Shown: positions 38,336 to 47,646, counted from the stretch's first letter. The stretch: DNA of 64,000 bases from Streptomyces asoensis (GCF_013085465.1 NZ_CP049838.1:8618001-8682000), one strand, 5' to 3'. The notes: generated by a model from the sequence alone, not told the origin. Translations and numbers: made by a program.

Positions 38336-39538
38336 ATGAGTCTCCCCGGAAGCGATACGCATTCCGAGTCGCTGAAGACACCCGATCCCCATGACTTCCT
38401 GGCCCTGGACGACGAACTGGACGCCGCCGAGCGGGACGTGCGCGACACCGTGCGCGCCTACGCGACGACCGAGCTCCTGCCGCACGTCGCCGACTGGTAC
38501 GAGCGCGCGGAGCTGCCCCGGTCGATCGCCAAGGAACTCGGCGCGCTCGGGCTGCTCGGGATGCAGTTGGACGGCTACGGCTGCGCCGGGCTCTCGGCCA
38601 CCGCCTACGGCCTCGCCTGCCGCGAACTGGAAGCGGTGGACTCCGGACTGCGCAGTTTCGTGTCCGTGCAGGGCTGCCTCGCCATGTGTGCCATCCACCG
38701 CTGGGGCAGCGAGGAGCAGCGGCAGGAATGGCTGCCCCGCATGGCCGCGGGCGAGGCGCTCGGGTGCTTCGGCCTGACCGAACCGGAGTCGGGTTCCGAC
38801 CCCGGTTCGATGCGTACGTTCGCCCGTCGCGACGGTGACGACTGGGTGCTCAACGGCACCAAGGCCTGGATCAACAACGGCGCCCTCGCGGACGTCGCCG
38901 TGATCTGGGCGCACGCGGAGGACGAGGTGCGCGCCTTCCTCGTGCCCACCGACACGCCGGGATTCACCGCCGAGGAGATCACCCGCAAGCTCGCTCTGCG
39001 GGCCTCGAACACCGCCGGGCTCACCCTGGACGAGGTGCGGGTCCCCGCTTCGGCCGCCCTTCCCGGGGCCCGCGGTGTGAAGACGGCGTTCTCGTGCCTG
39101 AACGAGGCCCGCTTCGGCATCGTCTGGGGTGTCGTCGGCGCCGCTCGCACCTGCTACGCCAGCGCGCTCGACTACGCCGTCGGTCGTGAGCAGTTCGGCC
39201 GCTCGCTCGCCTCCTTCCAGCTCTCCCAGCGCAAGCTCGCGGACATGGTGGTGCACGTCACGCACGCCGGGATGACCGCGCTGCGGCTGGCCCGGTTGAA
39301 GGAGGCCGGCCGGCTGGCGCCCACGCAGCTCAGCCTCGGCAAGCTCGCCAACGTGCGCGCCGCGACCGAGGTCGCCCGTACGGCCCGCAGCATCCTCGGC
39401 GCCAACGGCATCACCCTCGAATACCCGGTGATGCGGCACATGTCCAACTTGGAGGCCGTGCTCACCGTCGAGGGGACCGAAGAGGTCCACACCCTCAGCA
39501 TCGGCCGTGCGGTCACCGGCGTTCAGGCATTCCGCTGA
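38336..39538 (+). CDS. Acyl-CoA dehydrogenase, glutaryl-CoA dehydrogenase-like
   Basis: A 400-residue FAD acyl-CoA dehydrogenase. Signature blocks are GCFGLTEPESGSDPGSM, NGTKAWINNGALADVAVIWA, REQFGRSLASFQLSQRKLADM and, near the C-terminus, LTVEGTEEVHTLSIGRAVTG, where the catalytic glutamate sits as in glutaryl-CoA dehydrogenase and related enzymes. It would introduce an alpha,beta double bond into a CoA thioester, with or without decarboxylation. The ATG at 38336 follows AAAGGG. It is 96 bases downstream of the carboxylase gene and may be on the same transcript. Whether it serves extender-unit or side-chain acid formation, or general catabolism, cannot be told from the sequence. Confidence 0.87.
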   Translation: MSLPGSDTHSESLKTPDPHDFLALDDELDAAERDVRDTVRAYATTELLPHVADWYERAELPRSIAKELGALGLLGMQLDGYGCAGLSATAYGLACRELEAVDSGLRSFVSVQGCLAMCAIHRWGSEEQRQEWLPRMAAGEALGCFGLTEPESGSDPGSMRTFARRDGDDWVLNGTKAWINNGALADVAVIWAHAEDEVRAFLVPTDTPGFTAEEITRKLALRASNTAGLTLDEVRVPASAALPGARGVKTAFSCLNEARFGIVWGVVGAARTCYASALDYAVGREQFGRSLASFQLSQRKLADMVVHVTHAGMTALRLARLKEAGRLAPTQLSLGKLANVRAATEVARTARSILGANGITLEYPVMRHMSNLEAVLTVEGTEEVHTLSIGRAVTGVQAFR

Positions 39539-39689
39539 CGGTCCCGAGCATGACGCTGCCGCCCGGCAGCGCGTGACAGCCGCCCCCCGCACAACGAGGA
39601 GTTGCCATGCAGCGGCGCGACATTCCACCACCCCTTCGAGCCATGGGCGATTGCCCGCGGCGCATGAGCCGGGGCAGGAGGGCGGGAAG

Positions 39690-40658
39690 GTGAAGGCTGT
39701 CTACGCGGCACGTCCCGATGCCGAGGACCCGCTGGCCGCCCTGGTCGTCGGCGAGCGACCCGACCCCGAGGTGCCCGATGGGTGGGTGCGCGTCCGGGTC
39801 AGGTCCGTCTCCCTCAACCACAAGGATCTGTGGACCCTGAGGGGCGTCGGCCTGAACCACGACAAGTATCCGCGGATCCTGGGCTGCGAGGCGGCGGGGG
39901 AGGACCCCGACGGCCGGCGCGTGGCGCTCTATCCCGTACTGGAGTCCCCGCCGGGCACTGCGGACGAGACCCTGATCCTGCCGGCCGCGCAACTCGTCGG
40001 CGCCCGGCCGGGCACGCTGGCCGAGTACATCGCCGTGCCCGCGGCCAGCCTGCTGCCGGTCCCGGACCAGCTGGCCTGGGAAGAGGCGGCCTGCCTGATC
40101 TGCACCTGGCTGCCGGCGTACCGCATGCTGTTCACCAAGGCCGGGCTCCAGCCCGGCGATTCGGTGCTCGTGCAGGGCGCCGCCGGCGGACTCTCCACCG
40201 CGCTGATAGCGCTGGGGGTGGCCGGCGGACTCCGGGTGTACGCCACCAGCCGTACCGCCGACAAGCGAGAGCTGGCCAGGCGCCTGGGTGCCCACCAGGT
40301 GTTCGAACCCAAGGCGCAACTGCCCGAACAGGTGGACGCCGTCATCGACAGCGTCGGCCGGGCGACGTGGACGCACTCCCTGCACAGTGTGCGCCCCGGT
40401 GGCACGGTCGTCGTCGCCGGCGCCACGTCCGGCGATGTCTCGCCGGCCCGGCTGCACCGGGTCTACTTCCACCAGGTCAACATCGTCGGGTCGTTCAGCG
40501 GCACACGGGACGAATACGCGCGGATGCTGAGGCTGATGCACACCACGGGAATCCGGCCCCTCGTGGACGACGTGATGCCGCCCCAGGACGCGCGAGCGGC
40601 GTTCAAGCGCCTGCTGGACGGCGACGTCCGGGGCAACCTCGTACTGAGCTGGCCGTAG
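39690..40658 (+). CDS. Medium-chain dehydrogenase/reductase (quinone oxidoreductase-like, no catalytic zinc site seen)
   Basis: A 322-residue MDR protein. The N-terminal GroES-like domain (VRVRVRSVSLNHKDLWTLRG) is followed by the NADP(H) fold with GDSVLVQGAAGGLSTALIALG and a C-terminal block (ARAAFKRLLDGDVRGNLVLSW). The zinc-binding GHE motif is absent (LGCEAAGEDPDG is in its place), so it is a reductase or dehydrogenase of the quinone/enoyl-reductase group. GTG at 39690 has AGGAGGG upstream. It is the last plus-strand gene before a strong terminator and may close the transcription unit that starts with pccB. Confidence 0.85.
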   Translation: MKAVYAARPDAEDPLAALVVGERPDPEVPDGWVRVRVRSVSLNHKDLWTLRGVGLNHDKYPRILGCEAAGEDPDGRRVALYPVLESPPGTADETLILPAAQLVGARPGTLAEYIAVPAASLLPVPDQLAWEEAACLICTWLPAYRMLFTKAGLQPGDSVLVQGAAGGLSTALIALGVAGGLRVYATSRTADKRELARRLGAHQVFEPKAQLPEQVDAVIDSVGRATWTHSLHSVRPGGTVVVAGATSGDVSPARLHRVYFHQVNIVGSFSGTRDEYARMLRLMHTTGIRPLVDDVMPPQDARAAFKRLLDGDVRGNLVLSWP

Positions 40659-40670
40659 GGTGCGCGGCGC

Positions 40671-40704
40671 GGCTGCCCGGCGACCGGCTCGCCGCTGGGC
40701 AGCC
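40671..40704. terminator. Bidirectional hairpin terminator between convergent genes
   Basis: GGCTGCCC (40671-40678) pairs with GGGCAGCC (40697-40704); inside, GGCGA (40679-40683) pairs with TCGCC (40689-40693) around a 5-base loop. The stem is 13 pairs with a 3-base bulge on the right arm. It lies between the stops of the MDR gene and the SHOCT gene, and can serve both. No T-run follows, as is common in Streptomyces. It is a natural right boundary for the cluster transcription unit. Confidence 0.7.
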
Positions 40705-40726
40705 ATCCGGGGACCGGACCGAGGTT

Positions 40727-41008
40727 TCAGGACTCGAGGATCCTGCGCTTCTGGTCCTCGAACTCGGCCTCGGTGAGGACGCCCTGGGTCTTGAGCTCCC
40801 CGAGTTGCTTCAGCTGGTCGATCTTGCTGCTCATGTCGGCCGGCTGGGCGGGTGGGGGAGCGGCGGACGGCGCCGGCTGCGGCGCGGCCTGCTGGGAGTC
40901 CTGCTGGGCCCAGCGCCCTTGCTGGCGGCGTGACACGCGGTTCGACACGGCGGTCGCGGTACCGGCCACTACGGCTGTGCGGGCGACCCCGCGGAGGAGA
41001 CCTGGCAC
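40727..41008 (-). CDS. Small SHOCT-domain protein
   Basis: A 93-residue protein. N-terminal MPGLLRGVARTAVVAGTATAVSNRV is a basic-hydrophobic segment, followed by a Gln/Ala/Pro-rich linker and a C-terminal SHOCT domain (KIDQLKQLGELKTQGVLTEAEFEDQKRRIL), a short oligomerisation module. The GTG start at 41008 has GAAAGGAA 7 bases upstream; a longer frame exists but its N-terminus is not protein-like. Such genes are common around stress loci in Streptomyces. No catalytic role. Confidence 0.85.
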   Translation of the reverse strand: MPGLLRGVARTAVVAGTATAVSNRVSRRQQGRWAQQDSQQAAPQPAPSAAPPPAQPADMSSKIDQLKQLGELKTQGVLTEAEFEDQKRRILES

Positions 41009-41247
41009 GGCGGTTTCCTTTCTCGCCGGAGACCTGCGAAAGAGACGGCTTCTCCGGCCGACGCGCGACGGACGGCGCACCGGATACCTCCATTGGACCA
41101 CCGCCGGATTTCCCTCGCACCTCGGCCACGGCGCTGAACTGCGTGAATACCGGTGTTCTGCCGGTTGGTGCTTCTCATGGCAAGCTGATATGTGGGCGAC
41201 CGAACGGCCACCTGTCAGTGGCGAGATGTGTGTGGGAGGAGCCCGAA

Positions 41248-41676
41248 ATGACCGCGACCGGAATGCATCACGGACACGGAACGGCAAGCAGCGGAGCGTG
41301 GGTGTCCGGCTGGACCGGATTCGCCGGGGTCATGATGATCTTCGGCGGGCTGATGGCGATATTCCAGGGAATTGCCGCGATCGCCCAGGACGACGTCTTT
41401 GTCGTCACCCGCGATTACGCGTACAACTTCAACCTGACGAGTTGGGGCTGGATCCATCTCGTCCTCGGCGTTCTGGTCGCGCTCGCGGGCGCCGCTCTGT
41501 TCCGTGGCGCGGTGTGGGCACGCGTCGTCGGCGTCGCCGTGGCCGGCCTGTCGATGATCGCCAATTTCATGTGGCTGCCGTACCAGCCCGTCTGGGCCAT
41601 CGTGCTGATCGCCGTGGACGCCTTCGTCATCTGGGCGCTGTGCATCGGAACGGGCCGGGACGCTCGCACCGAGTAG
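41248..41676 (+). CDS. DUF7144-type four-helix membrane protein
   Basis: A 142-residue integral membrane protein with a His-rich N-terminus (MTATGMHHGHG), four predicted transmembrane helices (starting at GFAGVMMIFGGLMAIF, WIHLVLGVLVALAGAALF, VVGVAVAGLSMIANFMWL and IVLIAVDAFVIWAL) and the conserved NFNLTSWGWIHL motif between helices 1 and 2. This family is widespread and uncharacterised in actinomycetes. GGGAGGA precedes the ATG at 41248. It is divergent from the SHOCT gene; the 239-base gap must hold both promoters. Confidence 0.85.
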   Translation: MTATGMHHGHGTASSGAWVSGWTGFAGVMMIFGGLMAIFQGIAAIAQDDVFVVTRDYAYNFNLTSWGWIHLVLGVLVALAGAALFRGAVWARVVGVAVAGLSMIANFMWLPYQPVWAIVLIAVDAFVIWALCIGTGRDARTE

Positions 41677-41947
41677 CCCGTCAGCGCTGAACTGCGACGC
41701 GACCCGTCCGAACAGCCCGTCCCACCAGCCCGTTCCTCCAGCCCGCCCGACCGGCCCGCCCGAGCGGTTCGCGCCGCCCCGTGCGACCCGTCCGGCGGGT
41801 ATGGGGCCGTTCGAGCGGGCGGAGACCCCGGGCGGCTGACGGGAGACGCCCCATCGTGCCGTATCGATCCACGCGTGTTTTCGTTGTCGAGCGGATTCCT
41901 CTGAATATCCGCCGGATGTCCGCGCCGGCACGCACAGGGAGACACGA

Positions 41948-42787
41948 GTGGAAACCAGCGGCAGTGACGGTCGCCAGCCCCTTGCCCCGCTTCTCCTCAA
42001 AGGGCAGAAGGCGCTGGTGACGGGCGCGAATTCCGGTATCGGAAAGGCCACCGCGATCAGCCTCGGGCGGGCGGGCGCCGATGTGGTCGTGAACTATGTG
42101 GCGGGGCGGGAAGCCGCGGAAGAAGTGGTGCGCGAGATCGAGGGTTTCGGTGTCCGCGCCTATGCGCACGAGGCCGATGTGTCGCAGGAGGACCAGGTCG
42201 TCGACATGGTGTCCCGTATGGTCGAGGAGTTCGGGACCATCGACATCATGGTCGCCAACGCGGGCCTCCAGCGAGATGCCCCCGTCACCGACATGACCAT
42301 GGCCCAGTGGCACAAGGTGCTGGACGTGAATCTGACCGGCCAGTTCCTGTGCGCACGCGAAGCGACCAAGGAATTCATGCGGCGCGGTGTCGTCCCGGAG
42401 ATCTCCCGGTCCGCCGGGAAAATCATCTGCATGAGTTCGGTCCACCAGATCATTCCCTGGACGGGCCATGTGAACTACGCGGCGTCCAAGGGCGGGGTGC
42501 AGATGCTCATGGCGACCCTCGCGCAGGAGCTCGCGCCGCACCGGATCCGGGTCAACGCCGTCGCTCCGGGAGCGATCCGCACGCCCATCAACCGCAGTGC
42601 CTGGGACACCCCCGAGGCGGAGGCCGACCTGCTCCGGCTCGTCCCCTACCACCGCGTCGGCGACCCGGACGACATCGCGAACGTGGTGGCCGCGCTGGCC
42701 TCCGACCTCTTCGACTACGTGGTGGGGACCACGATCTATGTCGACGGCGGCATGACGCTGTTCCCCGGATTCGCCACGGGTGGCTGA
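41948..42787 (+). CDS. SDR-family glucose 1-dehydrogenase-like oxidoreductase
   Basis: A 279-residue classical SDR with an intact site: cofactor loop GANSGIGKA, NAG motif (VANAGLQRD), catalytic Ser in MSSVHQI and YAASK (Tyr/Lys), and the C-terminal GTTIYVDGGMTLFPGF. This C-terminus is the usual one in Bacillus-type glucose 1-dehydrogenases. It would oxidise glucose or a related sugar to the lactone with NAD(P). GTG at 41948 is the chosen start. It is followed after 45 bases by cydA, and a gluconokinase gene ends that operon, which supports a glucose to gluconate route. Confidence 0.87.
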   Translation: METSGSDGRQPLAPLLLKGQKALVTGANSGIGKATAISLGRAGADVVVNYVAGREAAEEVVREIEGFGVRAYAHEADVSQEDQVVDMVSRMVEEFGTIDIMVANAGLQRDAPVTDMTMAQWHKVLDVNLTGQFLCAREATKEFMRRGVVPEISRSAGKIICMSSVHQIIPWTGHVNYAASKGGVQMLMATLAQELAPHRIRVNAVAPGAIRTPINRSAWDTPEAEADLLRLVPYHRVGDPDDIANVVAALASDLFDYVVGTTIYVDGGMTLFPGFATGG

Positions 42788-42832
42788 GACCCGCCACACC
42801 TCCGCCATCCGGGACGAGCCACCGAGGATCAT

Positions 42833-44287
42833 GTGAACAGCGCGATCGACCACTTTCTGGCGGACGGCCCCGCACAGCTGCTGCCGGCCCGGGAGCTGAT
42901 GGCCTTCACCCTGGGCTCCCACATCCTGCTCGTGCCCTTCGGCGTGGCCCTGCCCGCCATCACCCTCCTGATGCACTACCGCGGGCTGCGCAAGGGCGAC
43001 GCCGTCGCCCTGCTGCTCGCGCGGCGCTGGTCGGCGGTCATGGCCGTCCAGTTCGCCATCGGCATCGTGACGGGCACCGTCCTCTCCTTCGAACTCGGCC
43101 TGCTGTGGCCGGGGATGATGGGCCGGTGGGGTGATGTCTTCGGCCTCGGCTTCGGGGTCGAGGCCTGGGCGTTCTTCCTCGAGGCGATCCTCATCGCCAT
43201 CTACCTGTACGGCTGGCGCCGGCTCAAGCCGTGGACGCACTTCTGGCTCGGCCTGCCCCTGCCGCTGGCCGCCCTGATGGGGGCGTTCGGCATCGTGGCC
43301 GCGAACTCCTGGATGAACACCCCGCGCGGTTTCACACTCGACGGGTCCGGCAACCCCGTGGACGTCGACGTACGAAGGGCGATCTTCACACCGATGTTCG
43401 GCCCGGAGTACTGGCACTTCGTGGTCGGAGTGGTGCTGACGGCCGGCTATGTCGTCGCCGGGGTGTACGCGGTCGGCTGGCTGCGGGGGCGCCGGGACCG
43501 CTACCACCGGCTCGGCTTCACCGTGCCGTTCTCCGTCGCCGCGATCCTGACCCCCGTGCAGTTCATGCTCGGGGACTCGATCGCCCGGTCCGTCTTCCAC
43601 AAGCAGCCGGTGAAGTTCGCGGCCACCGAGATCGTCTGGAAGACCGACACCCATGTGCCGGAGTACATGTTCGGGCGTCTGCATCCCGATGGGACGATCT
43701 CCGGCGGGATCAAGATCCCCCAACTGGACTCGATCCTCGCCGGTTTCAGCCCGGACACCAAGGTGACGGGCCTGTCCTCGGTCCCGGCGGGCGACCGCCC
43801 GACGGCGACTCAGGCCACGATCGCGCACTGGGCGTTCGACATCATGGTGACCATCGGAAGCCTGCTCCTCCTGCTCGCGCTCTGGTACGGCTGGTGCTGG
43901 CTCCGCCGCCGTGACCTGCCCAGGTCACCGTGGTTCTTCCGGTGCGCGGCGCTGGCCGGCGGCGCCTGTCTGCTGACCGTGGAGTGCGGCTGGATCACCA
44001 CCGAGGTGGGCCGGCAACCCTGGATCGTCTACCAGAACATGCGGGTCGCGGAGGCGGTGACGGACACCCGTGCCTCGACCCTGTGGACGATGCTCGGCCT
44101 CGTCGTGGTGCTCTACGTCCTGGTGTTCGGCTCCTTCCTGACCGTCCTGCTGAAGATGAGCAGACGGTGGCGGCTGGCCGACGAGGGCGCCGTCACGGCA
44201 GCCGCCACCGGGGACGTGGAGGGCGACACCCCCTACGGGCCCCGGCCGTTGTCCACGACCGGCGGCAGGGACGGGGGCGGCGCATGA
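42833..44287 (+). CDS. cydA: Cytochrome bd-type quinol oxidase subunit I
   Basis: A 484-residue membrane protein with the CydA helices. Visible are the heme b595-side start (GSHILLVPFGVALPAITLLMHY), the QFAIGIVTGTVLSFELGLLWPG block with GRWGDVFG, the FFLEAILIAIYLYGW segment and the WMNTPRGF motif, and the closing W-ITTEVGRQPWIVYQNMRV block with the EVGRQPW motif. It forms the quinol-binding subunit of the terminal oxidase in the cytoplasmic membrane. Length is normal and the Q-loop is of the short type. GTG at 42833 follows GAGGA. The stop overlaps cydB as ATGA. Confidence 0.95.
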   Translation: MNSAIDHFLADGPAQLLPARELMAFTLGSHILLVPFGVALPAITLLMHYRGLRKGDAVALLLARRWSAVMAVQFAIGIVTGTVLSFELGLLWPGMMGRWGDVFGLGFGVEAWAFFLEAILIAIYLYGWRRLKPWTHFWLGLPLPLAALMGAFGIVAANSWMNTPRGFTLDGSGNPVDVDVRRAIFTPMFGPEYWHFVVGVVLTAGYVVAGVYAVGWLRGRRDRYHRLGFTVPFSVAAILTPVQFMLGDSIARSVFHKQPVKFAATEIVWKTDTHVPEYMFGRLHPDGTISGGIKIPQLDSILAGFSPDTKVTGLSSVPAGDRPTATQATIAHWAFDIMVTIGSLLLLLALWYGWCWLRRRDLPRSPWFFRCAALAGGACLLTVECGWITTEVGRQPWIVYQNMRVAEAVTDTRASTLWTMLGLVVVLYVLVFGSFLTVLLKMSRRWRLADEGAVTAAATGDVEGDTPYGPRPLSTTGGRDGGGA

Positions 44288-45333
44288 CCGAGGACGCCGT
44301 CGCCTGGGTGCTGCTGGCCGTGGTGGCCGCCTACGCGTGTGCCGGCGGCACGGACTACGGCGCCGGATTCTGGGACCTGTTCGCGGGCGGCGCCGAGCGG
44401 GGCAAGCGCCCCAGGTGGCTCATCGACCACGCCATGGAACCGGTGTGGGAGACCAACAACGTCTGGCTCATCTTCGTCCTGGTCATCATGTGGACCGGCT
44501 TCCCGGTCCTGTTCCAGACGGTCTTCACGGCCATGTGGCTGCCGCTGGCGCTGGCCGCCGTGGGACTCGTCCTGCGCGGCGCCGGCTTCGCCCTGCGCAA
44601 GCCCACGCAGCGTCTGGCCGGGCGCAGGGTCTACGGCGCCGTCTTCGCCGTCTCCTCGCTGCTGACGCCCTTCTTCCTCGGCGCGGCGGTCGGCGGGCTG
44701 GCCACGGGCCGGGTGGCTCCCGGCACCGAGGCGTCGGCCGACGCGTGGTCCAACGGGACGTCCGTGATCGCCGGCCTGCTGACCGTCGCCGCGACCGCCT
44801 TCCTCGGGGCGGTGTTCCTGACCGCCGACGCCCGCCGCTTCGACGCCGCCGACCTGGTCGGGTACTTCCGGCTGCGGGCCTGGTGCAGCCTGGGCGCCCT
44901 CGCCGTCCTGGCGGTCGTCGGCCTCGTCGTCACCCGCGAGGACGCGCGCCATGTCCACGACGGGCTGACCAGCGGCATCGGTCTCACCCTCGTCCTGGTC
45001 GCGGTTGTCAGCGCGCTGGCCACCGCCGGTCTGCTGTACCGCTCCGCCACGGGATGGGCGAGGATCACCGCCGTCGGCAGCGTGGCCCTCGTCGTCGTGG
45101 CGTGGGGGCTGGCCCAGCGGCCCTATCTCATCCCCACCTCGCTGACCGTGTCCGAGGCGGCCGGCGCGACGACGACGCTGCGCTGGCTGCTGCTGGTCAC
45201 GGCCATCGCCGTGGTGCTCGTCGGACCGCCCCTCGTCCTGCTCTACCGGCTGGACACCGCCGGGGCCCTCCAGCCCCTCACCGAGGCGGACCTGCGGCGG
45301 ACGGCCGCCGGACGGGAGCCCGAGGACCCGTGA
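44284..45333 (+). CDS. cydB: Cytochrome bd-type quinol oxidase subunit II
   Basis: A 349-residue, multi-helix membrane protein. The N-terminal block with GGTDYGAGFWDLFAG and HAMEPVWETNNVWLIF, followed by the FPVLFQTVFTAMWLPL helix, is the CydB signature. It pairs with CydA. The ATG at 44284 overlaps the cydA stop. The cydDC transporter genes usually needed for assembly are not adjacent. The C-terminus (LYRLDTAGALQPLTEADLRR) is cytoplasmic. Confidence 0.95.
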   Translation: MTEDAVAWVLLAVVAAYACAGGTDYGAGFWDLFAGGAERGKRPRWLIDHAMEPVWETNNVWLIFVLVIMWTGFPVLFQTVFTAMWLPLALAAVGLVLRGAGFALRKPTQRLAGRRVYGAVFAVSSLLTPFFLGAAVGGLATGRVAPGTEASADAWSNGTSVIAGLLTVAATAFLGAVFLTADARRFDAADLVGYFRLRAWCSLGALAVLAVVGLVVTREDARHVHDGLTSGIGLTLVLVAVVSALATAGLLYRSATGWARITAVGSVALVVVAWGLAQRPYLIPTSLTVSEAAGATTTLRWLLLVTAIAVVLVGPPLVLLYRLDTAGALQPLTEADLRRTAAGREPEDP

Positions 45334-45893
45334 CCGGCGGCGGGGAGTCGGTGCGCGGGGCCGGGCAGGGGCCGCCGATCGTGCTGGTCCTCGGTGTGTC
45401 CGGTTCCGGGAAGACCACCGTCGGCAAGGCGGTCGCCGAGCGGCTCGGAGTGACGTTCGTCGAGGGCGACGGCTTCCACAGCGCCGCCAACGTCGCCAAG
45501 ATGACCGCCGGCCACGCCCTGGACGACGCCGACCGCGAGCCCTGGCTGCGTGCCCTCGCCGACCGCGTCCGGCGCTCCGCCGAGGCCGGGGAGGGGCTGG
45601 TCCTCGCCTGCTCGGCCCTCAAGCGGGCGTACCGCGACGAGCTCCGGGCGGCCGCGGGCGCCCGGCTCTGGTGCCTCTACCTCGCCCTGGACCGGGACAC
45701 CGCACGGGACCGCGTGTCCCGGCGCACCGGTCACTTCATGCCCGCCCGGCTGGTCGACTCGCAGTTCGCGACGCTGGAGCCACTGGAACCGGACGAGCCG
45801 GGCCTGACCCTGGACGCCACAGTCGGCCTTCCGGCCGCTCTCGCCCGGGTGCGGGCCGCCGTCGCCGACTTCGGGCCGTCCACGGGCCGCTGA
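45330..45893 (+). CDS. gntK: Gluconokinase
   Basis: A 187-residue kinase of the GntK/shikimate-kinase-like P-loop group: Walker A GVSGSGKTT, then EGDGFHSAANVAKMTAGHALDDADREPWL, SALKRAYRDEL and RTGHFMPARLVDSQFATLEPLEPDE, which are diagnostic for gluconokinase. It phosphorylates gluconate to 6-phosphogluconate. The GTG at 45330 overlaps the cydB stop, so it belongs to the cydAB operon; with the glucose dehydrogenase at 41948 it completes a gluconate route. About 20 N-terminal residues precede the usual start and look unstructured. Confidence 0.93.
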   Translation: MTGGGESVRGAGQGPPIVLVLGVSGSGKTTVGKAVAERLGVTFVEGDGFHSAANVAKMTAGHALDDADREPWLRALADRVRRSAEAGEGLVLACSALKRAYRDELRAAAGARLWCLYLALDRDTARDRVSRRTGHFMPARLVDSQFATLEPLEPDEPGLTLDATVGLPAALARVRAAVADFGPSTGR

Positions 45894-45897
45894 CGGG

Positions 45898-47646
45898 TCA
45901 CGCGCTCAGGAGTACGGCGACGTCTCCCGGCTGCGGTGTCAGGCCGCCGGTACGGGTGACGGGGAGGAGCCGGCCGTCACTCCGCACCAGGAACAGCATC
46001 CGGTGTCCGGCCGGAAGGGTGCCGTCGAAGCGATGCGTCACGACCCGGGCGCCCCGGGCGTGACGACGTGCCAGTTCGGGTCCGGTCAGATCCGGATCGA
46101 AGAGCACCTCGCCGCCCGCGTAGGGCGTGATGACGCCCTGGCTCTCCGCGGGCGGCCGCAGCCGGTGGACCGTGCCCTCGACGCTCCCCCCGAGATGTGT
46201 GGCCGCCAGCGCGTTGAAGTCGTCCTCGCCGGTGAGCAGCAGGACCCCGGTGAGGCCCTCGAGCTCCGCGCCCTCGCCCGTGGCCGCGGCGAACAGCTCC
46301 CCGGGGGCGAGTTCGATCCCGGCGGCCCTGATGCTGTCCCGCTCCGCCTCGCGCCCCGCCCACATCACCACGTCCAGCCCGGCCGACCGCAGGGCCCGCC
46401 CCAGATCCACCACCCATGGATCCCCGCCCACGAGCAACGGCCGGGAACGCGTCGAGCGCACCACGCCCAGCCGCCCGGCCACCGCCGCCGCGCTCAGCCC
46501 GTACAGCGTGACGGTGGCGACGATCACCACGAAGGTGGTCGGCAGGATCTTCGCCGCGCCCCCGACGCCCTGGTCCACGAGCGTGGCCGAGAACGTCGAG
46601 GCGGTGGCGGCGGCCACGATCCCGCGCGGCGCCATCCACCCGAGGAAGCCCCGTTCCCCGGCCGTCAGATCGGTTCTCCACGTCGACACCGCCGCCACCA
46701 GGGGGCGGGCCACGAACACCAGGACCGCCACGAGCCCCAGCGTCGGCAGCACCACATGCCGTAGGGACTGGGGGCTGACGGTGGCCGAGATGGAGACGAA
46801 CAGCAGTCCGATGACCAGATCCACGAGGGTCTCGAAGAACGGCCTTCGGGCGGTGACGCCCCCGCCGGACAGGTTCGCCACCGCCAGCCCCATCAGGACG
46901 GCGGCGATGAGTCCGGTGTCGTCCCGGACGATGTCGCAGGCGGCCGCCACGCCGACCACCGCGGCGAGCTGCACCGTGGTGGCGAGCACCTCCCCGAGCC
47001 GGAGCCTGCGCAGCGCCACCGTCAGTACGGCCGCTCCGACGACGCCTCCCGCCACCCCCACCGCCGTGCTGACGGCGAAGGCGCCGAGCCGGCTGCCGAA
47101 GCCGCCGGGGCCGCCGGCCGTGACGGCGTGGAAGACCAGCGCACCCAGGATGCCGCCCACGGGATCGATCAGCGACCCCTCCCAGACGAGGATCCGCCGC
47201 AGTCGCTCCGTGGGGCGGACGAAGGCGAGCAGCGGCCCGACGACCGTCGGCCCGGACACGACCAGGATCGCTCCGAGCATCACGGCCGCGCCCCAGGACA
47301 TCCCGAGGAACGGCATGGCCACCAGTGCCGCCGAAGCGCCGGTGACCAGCGCGCCGAACCAGATCAGCCGCACCACGACCCGGCGGGTGTGGGCTCGCAG
47401 ACTCCTCAGGTCCAGGCCGAGTCCGGCGTCGTAGAGGATCACCGCGACGGCCAGCGAGACCAGCGGGGAGAAGGCGCTGCCCAGAAGCCGCTCGGGGTCG
47501 ACGTCGTCGGTCAGCGCGCCCGCGGTGAATCCGACGGGCAGCAGAACGATCAGTGCGGGGATGCGCAGACGGTTCGCCAGCACCTGGGAGCCGACGGCCA
47601 GCACGACGATCAGGCCGAGGCCCAGGAAGACCTGGTCTTCCGACAC
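45898..47646 (-). CDS. Na+/H+ antiporter, CPA1 family, with C-terminal regulatory domain
   Basis: A 582-residue protein. The first 390 residues contain about 12 transmembrane helices with family blocks VFLGLGLIVVLAVGSQVLANRL, AVILYDAGLGLDL, GAILVVSGPTVVGPLL and EGSLIDPVGGILGALVF. The pair of Asp residues for ion exchange is in the SLIDPVG region. The remaining part is a soluble domain with Rossmann-like repeats (LVGGDPWVVDLGRALRSAGLDVVMW) and a TrkA-C-like end. It exchanges sodium or potassium for protons across the cell membrane. It converges with the gluconokinase gene, with only 4 bases between the stops. Confidence 0.88.
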   Translation of the reverse strand: MSEDQVFLGLGLIVVLAVGSQVLANRLRIPALIVLLPVGFTAGALTDDVDPERLLGSAFSPLVSLAVAVILYDAGLGLDLRSLRAHTRRVVVRLIWFGALVTGASAALVAMPFLGMSWGAAVMLGAILVVSGPTVVGPLLAFVRPTERLRRILVWEGSLIDPVGGILGALVFHAVTAGGPGGFGSRLGAFAVSTAVGVAGGVVGAAVLTVALRRLRLGEVLATTVQLAAVVGVAAACDIVRDDTGLIAAVLMGLAVANLSGGGVTARRPFFETLVDLVIGLLFVSISATVSPQSLRHVVLPTLGLVAVLVFVARPLVAAVSTWRTDLTAGERGFLGWMAPRGIVAAATASTFSATLVDQGVGGAAKILPTTFVVIVATVTLYGLSAAAVAGRLGVVRSTRSRPLLVGGDPWVVDLGRALRSAGLDVVMWAGREAERDSIRAAGIELAPGELFAAATGEGAELEGLTGVLLLTGEDDFNALAATHLGGSVEGTVHRLRPPAESQGVITPYAGGEVLFDPDLTGPELARRHARGARVVTHRFDGTLPAGHRMLFLVRSDGRLLPVTRTGGLTPQPGDVAVLLSA

